From positions 144,185-208,184 of the forward strand of contig NZ_LMKV01000012.1 in the NCBI RefSeq assembly GCF_001421665.1: a DNA stretch of 64,000 bases, read 5' to 3'. The stretch comes from Sphingobium sp. Leaf26. GTDB taxonomy: Bacteria; Pseudomonadota; Alphaproteobacteria; Sphingomonadales; Sphingomonadaceae. This document shows positions 45,301 through 53,086 of the stretch, piece after piece; the stretch's first letter is position 1; every line of letters begins with the position of its first letter. The translations under genes and the position numbers were made by a program. The notes under the pieces were generated by a model. The model ran no database searches. It was not told where the DNA came from and saw nothing but the letters and a program-made list of their open reading frames with translations.

Positions 45301-46191
45301 ATGGACAATTATCCCGCCCCCGCCCGCGCTATCGTCGCGGACCTTGCCGCCAAGGCCGCGCTCGATCCGGCCCGCGCCGTCGCCTATCAGGGTGCGCCCG
45401 GCGCCAATTCGCATCTGGCCGCCCTGGGCTATGCGCCCGATTGCGTGCCGCTGCCCTGTTTCGCGTTCGAGGATGCGATCGACGCCGTGCGCAGTGGCCT
45501 TGCCGCGCGGGCGATCATTCCGATCGAGAACAGCCTGCATGGCCGGGTGGCGGACATGCATTTTCTGCTGCCCGAATCGGGCCTGTCGATCATCGACGAA
45601 TATTTCCTGCGCATCCGCCATTGCCTGATGGCGCCGGACGACAGCCCGGTGAAGAGTGCGATCAGCCATCCGCAGGCGCTGGGCCAGTGCCGCCATTATC
45701 TGCGCGAGCGGGGCATCCAGCCGGTCGCCTATGCCGATACGGCGGGCGCGGCGGCGCTGGTGGCGGAAACGCGCCTGCCCGGCGAAGGGGCGATCGCGCC
45801 CTATCTGGCGGCGGAGTTGTACGGCCTGCGCCTGATCGCCGAGAATATCGAGGATAGCGACGACAATATGACGCGCTTCCTGGTGCTGGCGCGCGATCCC
45901 AGGGTGCCGACCGCCAATGTGGGGCCGGTCATGACCACCTTCCTGTTCGAGGTGAAGAATATTCCGGCGGCGCTTTACAAGGCGATGGGTGGTTTTGCGA
46001 CCAACGGGGTCAACATGACCAAGCTGGAAAGCTATCAGCGCGGGGCCAGTTTCGCGGCGACCGAATTCTTCTGCGATATCGAGGGGATGCCGGGCGACCC
46101 GGCGGTGGACCGCGCGCTGGCGGAGCTGGAATTCCATACCAAATGGGTGCGGCAGTTGGGCAGTTACCGGCAGGCGCGGCCGCGGACTTGA
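45301..46191 (+). CDS. pheA: prephenate dehydratase
   Basis: A 296-residue monofunctional enzyme producing phenylpyruvate for phenylalanine synthesis. PDT domain: VAYQGAPGANSHLAAL, IIPIENSLHGRV with the conserved Asn-Ser, and DNMTRFLVLAR with the catalytic Thr-Arg-Phe. The C-terminal ACT domain (about 205-285, FLFEVKNIPAALYKAMGGFA, LESYQRG) binds Phe for feedback inhibition. No chorismate mutase domain is fused. Stands alone, followed by a large palindrome. Confidence 0.96.
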   Translation: MDNYPAPARAIVADLAAKAALDPARAVAYQGAPGANSHLAALGYAPDCVPLPCFAFEDAIDAVRSGLAARAIIPIENSLHGRVADMHFLLPESGLSIIDEYFLRIRHCLMAPDDSPVKSAISHPQALGQCRHYLRERGIQPVAYADTAGAAALVAETRLPGEGAIAPYLAAELYGLRLIAENIEDSDDNMTRFLVLARDPRVPTANVGPVMTTFLFEVKNIPAALYKAMGGFATNGVNMTKLESYQRGASFAATEFFCDIEGMPGDPAVDRALAELEFHTKWVRQLGSYRQARPRT

Positions 46192-46196
46192 AATAT

Positions 46197-46264
46197 CTGT
46201 TCCCCGGCGAAGGCCGGGGGCCAGCGCACGACTGAACCGGACCCCGGCCTTCGCCGGGGAACAG
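46197..46264. repeat. palindromic repeat after pheA
   Basis: Two 23-bp arms, CTGTTCCCCGGCGAAGGCC... (46197-46219) and its exact inverted copy (46242-46264), separated by 22 nt. The core CCCCGGCGAAGGCCGGGG is typical of dispersed REP-like palindromes in sphingomonads. It lies between pheA and the next same-strand gene and can fold into a long hairpin, probably ending pheA transcription. Confidence 0.8.
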
Positions 46265-46324
46265 AGTTTGATTGCGGGCTTCTTCTTCTTTCGTAGTGGC
46301 GTAACCGCGCCTATAGCCCCTGCC

Positions 46325-47053
46325 ATGGTCGCAGCCATCCTCCTGTCCGCTCTTGCCATGAGCGCCATCGTCGGCGTGCGATACCTGCTGGCCAGCGGGA
46401 GTTTTGCGCTGGCGACGCGAATCCGACAGCCGGGCCTGTACCGGGGGCTGGAGAAGCAGATGGGGCGGGAGATCGGCTGGTCGCTGTTGTCCGCTCTTAT
46501 CTATGGCGTGCCGGCGGGCGTGGTCGCCTGGGGCTGGCAGGCGCGGGGATGGACGCGCATCTATGCGGATGTCGGCGCGTATCCGCTCTGGTGGTTGCCG
46601 CTGTCGCTGCTGCTCTACCTCGCGCTGCATGACACATGGTTCTACTGGACGCATCGCTGGATGCACCGGCCGCGCCTGTTCCGCATCGCCCATGCGGTGC
46701 ACCATGCCAGCCGCCCGCCGACCGCCTGGGCAGCGATGAGTTTCCATCCCTGGGAGGCGCTGACCGGCGCGTTCGTGATTCCGGTGCTGGTGCTGTTGAT
46801 CCCGATTCATGTCGCGGTGCTGGGGTGCGTGCTGACGATCATGACCGTCATGGGCGTGAGCAATCATATGGGGTGGGAGATGTTCCCGCGCGGACTTGTG
46901 CGCGGGCCGCTGGGCGGGTGGTTGATCACCGCGACCCATCATCAGCGGCATCATGACCATTATAATTGTAATTACGGGCTGTATTTCCGCGTGTGGGACC
47001 GTCTGTGTGGGACGGACAAAGGGCTGGGCGACTTCAAGAAGGTGGACGGGTGA
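46325..47053 (+). CDS. fatty acid hydroxylase / sterol desaturase family protein
   Basis: A 242-residue inner-membrane diiron enzyme. Three histidine clusters required for the metal site are present: HDTWFYWTHRWMH, HAVHHASRPP and HHQRHHDHY; hydrophobic helices occupy the rest. Such enzymes hydroxylate or desaturate lipids, sterols or carotenoids. The ATG at 46325 is chosen over a TTG 57 nt upstream. It overlaps the DUF2141 gene by 4 nt, so the pair form an operon. Substrate cannot be read. Confidence 0.88.
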   Translation: MVAAILLSALAMSAIVGVRYLLASGSFALATRIRQPGLYRGLEKQMGREIGWSLLSALIYGVPAGVVAWGWQARGWTRIYADVGAYPLWWLPLSLLLYLALHDTWFYWTHRWMHRPRLFRIAHAVHHASRPPTAWAAMSFHPWEALTGAFVIPVLVLLIPIHVAVLGCVLTIMTVMGVSNHMGWEMFPRGLVRGPLGGWLITATHHQRHHDHYNCNYGLYFRVWDRLCGTDKGLGDFKKVDG

Positions 47054-47481
47054 AGCGGGCAATCGGGATCGCGTTGTTGGCGATGGCAGGGCAGACGGGC
47101 GCGGCGCCGGCGGGGCAGTCGCTGAGCATGACGCTGGACGGGTTGCGATCGGCCAAGGGGCAGATATTGGTATGCGTGACCCGCACGGCCGCCTATTTCC
47201 CCGATTGCACCAAAGATCCGGAGAAGCGGCATTTCGCCGTGCCGGTGAAAAGCGGGCCGATCCCGCTCGGCACGCTGGCGCCGGGCGATTATGCCGTTGC
47301 CATCATCCATGACGAGAATGGCAACGGGAAGCTGGACACTTTCGCCGGCATCCCGCGCGAGGGCGTGGGCTTCTCCCGCAATCCGGTGCTGCGCTTTGGC
47401 GCGCCGAGCTTCAAGTCGGCCAGTTTTCCGGTTGCTGGCGCGCCGGTGGAGCAGGCGATCAGGCTCAAATATTTCCTGTGA
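47050..47481 (+). CDS. DUF2141 domain-containing exported protein
   Basis: A 143-residue periplasmic or secreted protein starting with GTG at 47050 inside the preceding stop region. Signal peptide (IGIALLAMAGQTGAAPA), then a DUF2141 beta-sandwich: GQILVCVTRTAAYFPDC, VAIIHDENGNGKLDT and GIPREGVGFSRNP are the family signature. DUF2141 genes often travel with lipid or carotenoid-modifying genes, which fits its coupling to the diiron hydroxylase. Function unknown. Confidence 0.88.
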   Translation: MKRAIGIALLAMAGQTGAAPAGQSLSMTLDGLRSAKGQILVCVTRTAAYFPDCTKDPEKRHFAVPVKSGPIPLGTLAPGDYAVAIIHDENGNGKLDTFAGIPREGVGFSRNPVLRFGAPSFKSASFPVAGAPVEQAIRLKYFL

Positions 47482-47567
47482 GGCGCCGGCGCCGTTCGGC
47501 GCGGGGGAACCGCCAAGGCCCTCGAAACATTCTAGACCCTGAACGCATCTTCATAAACAGGGTCATC

Positions 47568-48413
47568 ATGGATCATTTCCGCTGCCGACTGGCCGCGACA
47601 TTCGTCGTGGCCCAACTGCTTGTCGCGCCCGCCATGGCGCAGGAAGAGGAGCAGCATAGCACGCTGACCATCGGTGCGGGGATAGCAGCCATTCCCAGCT
47701 ATGAAGGGTCGGATGACTACCGTGTGATGCCGCTGGTGCAGGCGCGCGGCAAAGTCCATGATTTCTCCTTCTGGACGCGCGGCACGGCGCTTTATGTCGA
47801 TGCCATCCCCGATCCGGGCGGCCCCGGTGTCGATTTCGAGCTGGGTCCGGTGGTCAATGTCCGGCTGGACCGGACCAGCGGCAAGGCGATCCGTGACGAC
47901 GCCGTGCGGGCGCTGGGCAAGCGCGACGTGGCGGTGGAGGTCGGCGGCTTCGTCGGCGTGGGCAAGACCGGGGTCATCACCAGCGAATATGACAATCTGG
48001 CGGCGCGCGTGGCGGTGACCAAGGATGTAGCGGGCGCGCATGGCAGCTATGTCGTGACGCCGAGCATCGAATATTTCACGCCCCTGTCGGTCACCACCTT
48101 CGTCGGCGCGTCGGTGTCGGCGGAATATGTCGGCAAGAAATATGGCCGCTATTATTTCGACATCACGCCGCAGGAGAGCCTGGCCAGCGGGCTGGGTGTC
48201 TATAACCGGGCCGGAGGATCGGGCTTCAAGCGGCTGAGCGTCAACCTGTCGGCCGGCAAGTCGCTGTCGGGTGACATTCGCAAGGGGTGGGCGGTGTTCG
48301 GCGTTGCGGGCTATTCGCGTGTGCTGGGCAAATATGCGGATTCGCCGATCGTCGCGGACGCCGGGTCGCGCAACCAGTTCGTCGGCGCGCTGGGCATCGG
48401 TTATACCTTCTGA
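47568..48413 (+). CDS. MipA/OmpV family outer-membrane protein
   Basis: A 281-residue outer-membrane barrel. Signal peptide FVVAQLLVAPAMA ends near 25, followed by repeated amphipathic strands (LTIGAGIAAIPSYEGSDDYR, GPVVNVRLDRTSGKAI, FVGASVSAEYVGKKYGRYYF) and the terminal FVGALGIGYTF with final Phe. Start at 47568 begins the signal peptide; the open frame upstream has no signal. Members are thought to scaffold murein-remodelling complexes or act as envelope-stress proteins. Confidence 0.88.
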   Translation: MDHFRCRLAATFVVAQLLVAPAMAQEEEQHSTLTIGAGIAAIPSYEGSDDYRVMPLVQARGKVHDFSFWTRGTALYVDAIPDPGGPGVDFELGPVVNVRLDRTSGKAIRDDAVRALGKRDVAVEVGGFVGVGKTGVITSEYDNLAARVAVTKDVAGAHGSYVVTPSIEYFTPLSVTTFVGASVSAEYVGKKYGRYYFDITPQESLASGLGVYNRAGGSGFKRLSVNLSAGKSLSGDIRKGWAVFGVAGYSRVLGKYADSPIVADAGSRNQFVGALGIGYTF

Positions 48414-48511
48414 CGCTTTCCTGCGCCTTCGTCTTGTCCGCAAGGGGTGACGCCCCACATAAGGCGCGGTATGACGGCGGCGAATGACCGCATTGGCAGG
48501 AGATTATAAGC

Positions 48512-49423
48512 GTGGCGACCCTGGGATTGAGCGAGGCTGACAAGGCGGCCGTGGAGGCATTTCGCCTGGATGTGGTCGAGCCGTCGCGCACGAGCCTGGT
48601 GATCGTGGATTTCTGGGCCGAATGGTGCGGGCCGTGCAAGCAATTGACCCCCGTGATCGAGAAGGTGTGCGCGGAATATGCGCCCAAGGGCGTGAAGCTG
48701 GTCAAGGTCAATGTCGACGAAAATGGCTTCATCGCCAGTCAGTTCCGGGTGCAGTCGATCCCGACAGTCTATGCCGTGTTCCAGGGCCAGCCGGTCGCGG
48801 ACCTGAGCCAGGCGCGCACCGAAGGACAATTGAAGCAGTATCTGGACCAGTTGCTGTCGCAATTGCCGATCGAATCGGATGAAAAGGCGCAGTTGCAGGA
48901 AATCGCGCCGTTGATCGCCATGGGGGAGGACGTGCTGGCGGCGGGTGATGCCGAGCGGGCGCTGTCGGTGTTCGGCCAACTGGCCGAGATGGTGCCTGAT
49001 AATGTCGAGGTGGCGTCGGGGCTGGCGCGGGCGTTGGTGGTGCTGGGGCGATTGGACGAGGCGGAGGCGGTGTTGGCCGCGCTGCCCGCCGATGTCGCGA
49101 AGAATGTCGCGATCGATCAGGCGCGCGCGGCGATCGCGCTGGCGCGGGATGCCAAGCCGGTGGCCGACCTGTCGGGCGTGCAGGCGCGGGTCGATGCCGA
49201 TGCCGACGACCATGAGGCGCGGTTCGAGCTGGCCGGCGGCCTGATGGCCAATGGCGATCGCGACGGCGCGGCCGAGGCGCTGCTGGAGATCGTGCGGCGC
49301 GACCGGGCATGGAATGACGGTGCGGCGCGGGCGCAGTTGCTGACGATCTTCGACGCCGTGGGTCTGGAAGATCCGTGGGTGTCGGCGCAGCGGCGCAAGC
49401 TGTCGCAGATATTGTTCTCGTAA
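48512..49423 (+). CDS. cnoX: thioredoxin-TPR protein, CnoX/YbbN-like
   Basis: A 303-residue cytoplasmic protein. The N-terminal thioredoxin domain holds the redox-active WCGPC (VDFWAEWCGPCKQLTP), kept intact unlike E. coli CnoX, which has SxxC; then a TPR domain (from about 125 to 300, ERALSVFGQLAEMVPDN) typical of YbbN. Such proteins hold oxidised clients for the GroEL/DnaK chaperones. GTG at 48512 follows GGAG. Coupled loosely to the Lon-N gene (5 nt). Confidence 0.9.
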   Translation: MATLGLSEADKAAVEAFRLDVVEPSRTSLVIVDFWAEWCGPCKQLTPVIEKVCAEYAPKGVKLVKVNVDENGFIASQFRVQSIPTVYAVFQGQPVADLSQARTEGQLKQYLDQLLSQLPIESDEKAQLQEIAPLIAMGEDVLAAGDAERALSVFGQLAEMVPDNVEVASGLARALVVLGRLDEAEAVLAALPADVAKNVAIDQARAAIALARDAKPVADLSGVQARVDADADDHEARFELAGGLMANGDRDGAAEALLEIVRRDRAWNDGAARAQLLTIFDAVGLEDPWVSAQRRKLSQILFS

Positions 49424-49428
49424 AGCCC

Positions 49429-50043
49429 ATGCCCATCGCGCGCGTCTCTATCTTTCCTTTGTCCGGCGCCTTGCTGTTGCCGGGAATGGACCTGCCGCTG
49501 CATATTTTCGAGCCGCGCTACCGGGCGTTGATCCACGACGTCATGGCGCGCGACCGGCGGATCGGCATGATCCAGCCGCGCGGCGAAGGGGCGGTGCCGG
49601 CGCTGTTCGACGTCGGATGCCTGGGCCATGTCAGCCATATCGAGGCGCTGGAGGATGGACGGTTCAATATCGTGCTGACCGGCCTGGCCCGGTTCCGGGT
49701 GGTGCGGGAATTGTCCGTGCCGACCCAGTTCCGCCAGATCGAGGCGGATGTCGAGCAGGCCCCGCAGGAGGATGAGGTGCTGCACGCGGTCGAGCGGGCG
49801 GCGCTGGAGCAGGAATCGCGGCGCTTTGCCGATATGCTGGGCTATGTGGTGGACTGGACGGCGGTGTCGCGGCTGGACGATACGGCGCTGGTGAACGGCA
49901 TCGCCCAGATCGTGCCGTTCGACCCGGCAGCCAAGCAGACGCTGCTGGAGGCGGACAGCCTGTCCGAACGGTCGGAGCGGATCATCCAGTTGATGCAGAT
50001 CGTCGGCCGGATCGAGCGCGACGGCGGCGCGACGATGCAGTGA
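49429..50043 (+). CDS. Lon protease N-terminal substrate-binding domain protein
   Basis: A 204-residue protein of the LON_substr_bdg family without protease domain. Opening FPLSGALLLPGMDLPLHIFEPRYRAL is the domain hallmark; GRFNIVLTGLARFRVV is its second strand. Helical C-half (RRFADMLGYVVDW, LSERSERIIQLMQIV). It is 5 nt after the thioredoxin gene and 9 nt before the Trm112-like gene, so these form one operon. Substrate or partner unknown. Confidence 0.9.
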   Translation: MPIARVSIFPLSGALLLPGMDLPLHIFEPRYRALIHDVMARDRRIGMIQPRGEGAVPALFDVGCLGHVSHIEALEDGRFNIVLTGLARFRVVRELSVPTQFRQIEADVEQAPQEDEVLHAVERAALEQESRRFADMLGYVVDWTAVSRLDDTALVNGIAQIVPFDPAAKQTLLEADSLSERSERIIQLMQIVGRIERDGGATMQ

Positions 50044-50052
50044 GTATAGGGT

Positions 50053-50232
50053 TTGACTGACGTATCTCCGATCGACCCCTGGTTGCTGGCCAAGCTGGTG
50101 TGTCCGGTGACGCGCACCCCGCTGCGCTGGGACGCGGTGCGGGGCGCATTGCTGTCCGAAGCGGCGGGCCTGGCTTTTCCGGTGCGCGATGGCGTGCCGG
50201 TGCTGCTGGTGCGGGAAGCGGTGGCGCTCTGA
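50053..50232 (+). CDS. Trm112-like zinc-ribbon small protein (YcaR/UPF0434 type)
   Basis: A 59-residue protein from TTG 50053 to TGA 50230-50232. The sequence [19 protein letters not shown] followed by [20 protein letters not shown] is the UPF0434/Trm112 signature. The zinc site is reduced to a single Cys (CPVT), as in other members of the bacterial branch. Eukaryotic and archaeal Trm112 activates methyltransferases; the bacterial role is unproven. It follows the Lon-N gene by 9 nt. Confidence 0.85.
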   Translation: MTDVSPIDPWLLAKLVCPVTRTPLRWDAVRGALLSEAAGLAFPVRDGVPVLLVREAVAL

Positions 50233-50274
50233 CCGGCGCTATCGTTTGTGCTGCGGGTCTGATATCATCGGGCA

Positions 50275-50709
50275 ATGCGTGAGAGTCTGGTCTTTGCGAT
50301 GCTGATGATGATAGCCGCGCCGGCCATGGCCGCCGGTACGCCGGCACCTGCACCGGCGCCGGGCGTTGCGCCCGCTGTTGCCGTGCCGACGCTGACGGAC
50401 AGCCGGGGCCTGTCCTGCACCGCCGATGACCGGTCGGTGCGGGAGATCGTGATCGACTTTACCGGCGGGCGCTGGCGCGATGCCGGCGGCGATTGGAACA
50501 AGATCGCCGCGCAGGACGATGCGACCATCACGCTGGTCAATCAGGGCGGCGGAATGCTCGGCGGGATATTGAGCGACCTGCGCCGGGTGGAGACGCTGGA
50601 CCGGGCGACGCTGATGCTGTCGACCCAATTGCACACCGGGCTGATCGACGAGGCGCGATCCTATCGCTGCAAGATCGTCGCGCCCTTCGATGCCAGGCGG
50701 CAGATATAG
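50275..50709 (+). CDS. hypothetical exported protein
   Basis: A 144-residue protein with signal peptide (LVFAMLMMIAAPAMAAG) and an Ala/Pro linker. The mature domain has two Cys (LSCTADD and SYRCKIV) that could form a disulfide and a beta-rich core (DDATITLVNQGGGML, ATLMLSTQLHTG). Not recognised; probably periplasmic. The stop is followed by a repeat-rich region. Confidence 0.72.
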   Translation: MRESLVFAMLMMIAAPAMAAGTPAPAPAPGVAPAVAVPTLTDSRGLSCTADDRSVREIVIDFTGGRWRDAGGDWNKIAAQDDATITLVNQGGGMLGGILSDLRRVETLDRATLMLSTQLHTGLIDEARSYRCKIVAPFDARRQI

Positions 50710-50740
50710 GCGAATATCTTCAGTCGCTGCCATCACCGTC

Positions 50741-50955
50741 ATGCCGGGCGCGACCCGGCATTCCGCCGTTTTTCTTCCCCCTTTTACCTGACCAATCCAA
50801 AAGGCAGCGGAACCCCGGATCAAGTCCGGGGTGACGATTGGCGAAAACGCAGCAGCTAGAGCGCGCTGCGTTGAATCCGACGCAGGTCGCGCGCCAGTTT
50901 TTTGTTTTCGCATCGTTTCAAGCGGAAAACCGGTTCCCACTTTTCCGCACGATGC
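50741..50955. repeat. cluster of palindromic repeats downstream of the amine-oxidase operon
   Basis: A 215-bp stretch with several inverted repeats: ATGCCGGG/CCCGGCAT (50741-50761), CCCCGGA/TCCGGGG (50813-50831), CTGCGT/ACGCAG (about 50866-50885) and a nested hairpin GCATCGT...GCGGAAAA / TTTTCCGC...ACGATGC (50910-50955). The last includes GAAAACCGGTTCCCAC, a sequence type seen dispersed in many alphaproteobacterial genomes. The region ends 1 nt before the stop of the last gene of the amine operon and probably ends its transcription. Confidence 0.7.
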
Positions 50956-50956
50956 T

Positions 50957-51394
50957 CTATTTGAACGCGGCGATACATTCCACTTCGAGCGGGGCACCGA
51001 GCGCCAGGCCGCTGGCGCCGAAGGCGCTGCGGGTGGGCAGGCGCTTGCCTTCGAAATAGGGGAGGTAGGCGGCGTTGAAGCGGGGCCAGTCGGCCATGTC
51101 GGCCAGCATCACCGTGCATTTGACGACATGGCCATAGTCGAGACCGTTGGTCGCCAATATCTTCCCGATCGAATCCATAGCGCCTTTGACGGCGGCGTCG
51201 AACCCTTCCTTATGCTTGTCCATGCCTTCGGGCACCTGACCGATCTGGCCCGACATGAACAGCAGGTCGCCCACCCGGATAGACGGCGAGAAGGGGAGCT
51301 TGGCTGGCAAAGGCTGCGGCGCAGCGGCGGGCTGGGCGAAGGCTGGGGCTGGGGCTGCGGCCAGTAGCAGGGCGGTGGCGAGAAGGCGCTTCAT
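50957..51394 (-). CDS. exported RidA-family deaminase (first copy)
   Basis: A 145-residue YjgF/RidA protein. A signal peptide (LLATALLLAAAPAPAFA) puts it in the periplasm, unlike typical cytosolic RidA (about 128 aa). The RidA fold is clear: LLFMSGQIGQVPEGM, HVVKCTVMLADMADW, and the active-site R122 in LPTRSAFGASGL with E139 in LEVECIAAF. RidA hydrolyses reactive enamines/imines made by PLP enzymes or amine oxidases. It is last in the six-gene operon, 20 nt after the PLP gene. Confidence 0.9.
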   Translation of the reverse strand: MKRLLATALLLAAAPAPAFAQPAAAPQPLPAKLPFSPSIRVGDLLFMSGQIGQVPEGMDKHKEGFDAAVKGAMDSIGKILATNGLDYGHVVKCTVMLADMADWPRFNAAYLPYFEGKRLPTRSAFGASGLALGAPLEVECIAAFK

Positions 51395-51414
51395 GGGTGT
51401 CTCCGTTCAATGGA

Positions 51415-52683
51415 TCAGGCGCGGGGGAGCGCGGCGAGCAGGCGGTCCACATCATGCCTGTTGTTGAAGACCGACGGCGCGATGCGGAAATGATGGTCGT
51501 GGAGTGAAATGCGGACCTGCGCCCTGGCCAGCGGGTCGGTGAGGCGGGCCTTGGCTTGTGGGTGCAGCGCGGTGAGGATCGGGGTCTTCGTGCCGGGCGG
51601 GGTGATGATGGTGTACCCCTTTGCGGTCAGGCCTTCGCGCAGGGGGGCGATCAGGCGCTGGGCATGGGCCTGGATCGTGGGGACGCCGAGCGTGCCGATA
51701 TAGTCGAGGCTGTGGTCTATCGCTGCGATAACCGATTGGGCGTAGGTGCCGGTGCCGAAATGGCCGAGCGTGCCGGGGCGGATGCTGTAGCTGACCGGCG
51801 TGTCGCCGGGCGTGTCCATGGGATAGATATGGGTTTGCGGCGGCGACAGGCCGATGCCGGGCGGGGCATCCGGGGCTGCGAAACCATAATAGCCGAAGTC
51901 CGCGAGCGGCAGCGCATCCAGCACGCCGCGCCGGGCATAGAGGAAGCCGAGGCCGAAATCGCCCATCAACCATTTATAGGTGGCGCAGGCGGCGAAATCG
52001 ACTGTGCTGCCGTGCAGGTCCACCGGGACCGCGCCGGCGGCGTGGATGATGTCGGCATAGACCAGCGCGCCCGCGGCATGGGCGAGGTCGCAGACGGCCT
52101 TCAGGTCATGATGGAAGCCATTATAGGTGGAGACGAGCGAGAGGCTGACCAGTTTCGTGCCGGGGGTGATGGCCTTGGCCATGTCCTCCATGGCGATGCG
52201 GCCGTCGCGCGCCTGCACCCAATGGACGTCGACGCCCTGCTTGCCCAGTTCCTGATACATGGGGAAGCCGGCGTAGAAATGCAGCGTGTCGGTGACGATG
52301 CGGCCTCCCTTATGCGGGAAGCCGAGCGCGCGCAGCACCGCCTGTTCGCCCATGGTGGTGGACTGGACCCAGCAGAGTTCGTCCGGGTCTGCATGCACCA
52401 GCCGGGCGAATTTGGCGAGGGTGGCGGCACGATCCACGGGCTTGCGCGCGGCGGCGGCGGGATCGAGCGTGCGGGCGGCGACATAGGCGTCCATCGCGGC
52501 GCGCGCGCCCAGGCTGATCGGGTGGGTGGAGGCGTTGTCGAGATAGGCGATGGGGGTAGGCGCGAAGCTGGCCCGGTCCGGCAGGCTGGGTGTGGTGGTT
52601 GCTCGCGCAGCTTGTGCCGCCAGTGGCACTGCAATCGCCGCGCCCAACGCCTGACGGCGGGACAGGCGTGCAGGATCACTCAT
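51415..52683 (-). CDS. Tat-exported PLP enzyme, aminotransferase class V fold
   Basis: A 422-residue fold-type I PLP enzyme. SRRQALGAAIAVPLA (8-22) is a twin-arginine signal, so the cofactor is likely inserted before export. The PLP lysine is K237 in CATYKWLMGDFG, with D211 in YADIIHAAGA as the pyridine-nitrogen ligand. YLDNASTHPISLGARAAMDA opens the catalytic domain. It resembles isopenicillin-N epimerase/cysteine-desulfurase relatives; whether it transaminates, lyses or epimerises is not visible. Its ATG overlaps the cytochrome stop by 4 nt. Confidence 0.88.
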   Translation of the reverse strand: MSDPARLSRRQALGAAIAVPLAAQAARATTTPSLPDRASFAPTPIAYLDNASTHPISLGARAAMDAYVAARTLDPAAAARKPVDRAATLAKFARLVHADPDELCWVQSTTMGEQAVLRALGFPHKGGRIVTDTLHFYAGFPMYQELGKQGVDVHWVQARDGRIAMEDMAKAITPGTKLVSLSLVSTYNGFHHDLKAVCDLAHAAGALVYADIIHAAGAVPVDLHGSTVDFAACATYKWLMGDFGLGFLYARRGVLDALPLADFGYYGFAAPDAPPGIGLSPPQTHIYPMDTPGDTPVSYSIRPGTLGHFGTGTYAQSVIAAIDHSLDYIGTLGVPTIQAHAQRLIAPLREGLTAKGYTIITPPGTKTPILTALHPQAKARLTDPLARAQVRISLHDHHFRIAPSVFNNRHDVDRLLAALPRA

Positions 52684-53084
52684 TCTTCGCTGCCCTTGAT
52701 GGCGGCGGCGATGCGCTTCACATCCGCTTCGGCGACCGGATCGGCATAGCTGTTGTCGAAATGGGTGCGGACATAGCCGACCACGGCGGCGACCTGCGCC
52801 GGGGTGAGCATTTCGGAGAACCAGGGCATGCCGCCCTGACCCTTCATGACCACGGTGATCGGATAATGGGCGTCGGCCAGCTTGGCATTATGGGCGAGCG
52901 CGGGGACGGTGCCGTCGGGCGATCCCTGCGCCTTGTCGAGATGGCAGGCGGCGCAGATCTGGTCATAGACCTGTCTCCCGTCGGGCAGGGCGATCTTCAC
53001 CGGACGGCCGCCGGGGGAATCCGCCAGCGCGGGCGTGGCGGCGAGGATGGCGAGCGCGCCAAGGCGCAGGATCGGGCCGCGCAT
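52680..53084 (-). CDS. periplasmic cytochrome c of the amine operon
   Basis: A 134-residue monoheme cytochrome c. Signal peptide LGALAILAATPALA, then C44-A-A-C47-H48 heme site (ICAACHLDKAQG) and a Met-containing loop (GQGGMPWFSEMLTPAQ) as likely axial ligand. It starts 2 nt after the FAD oxidase and overlaps the PLP gene by 4 nt, which ties it to the oxidase as an electron acceptor. Nicotine oxidoreductase NicA2 uses such a cytochrome (CycN) instead of O2. Confidence 0.9.
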   Translation of the reverse strand: MRGPILRLGALAILAATPALADSPGGRPVKIALPDGRQVYDQICAACHLDKAQGSPDGTVPALAHNAKLADAHYPITVVMKGQGGMPWFSEMLTPAQVAAVVGYVRTHFDNSYADPVAEADVKRIAAAIKGSEE

Positions 53085-53086
53085 GC

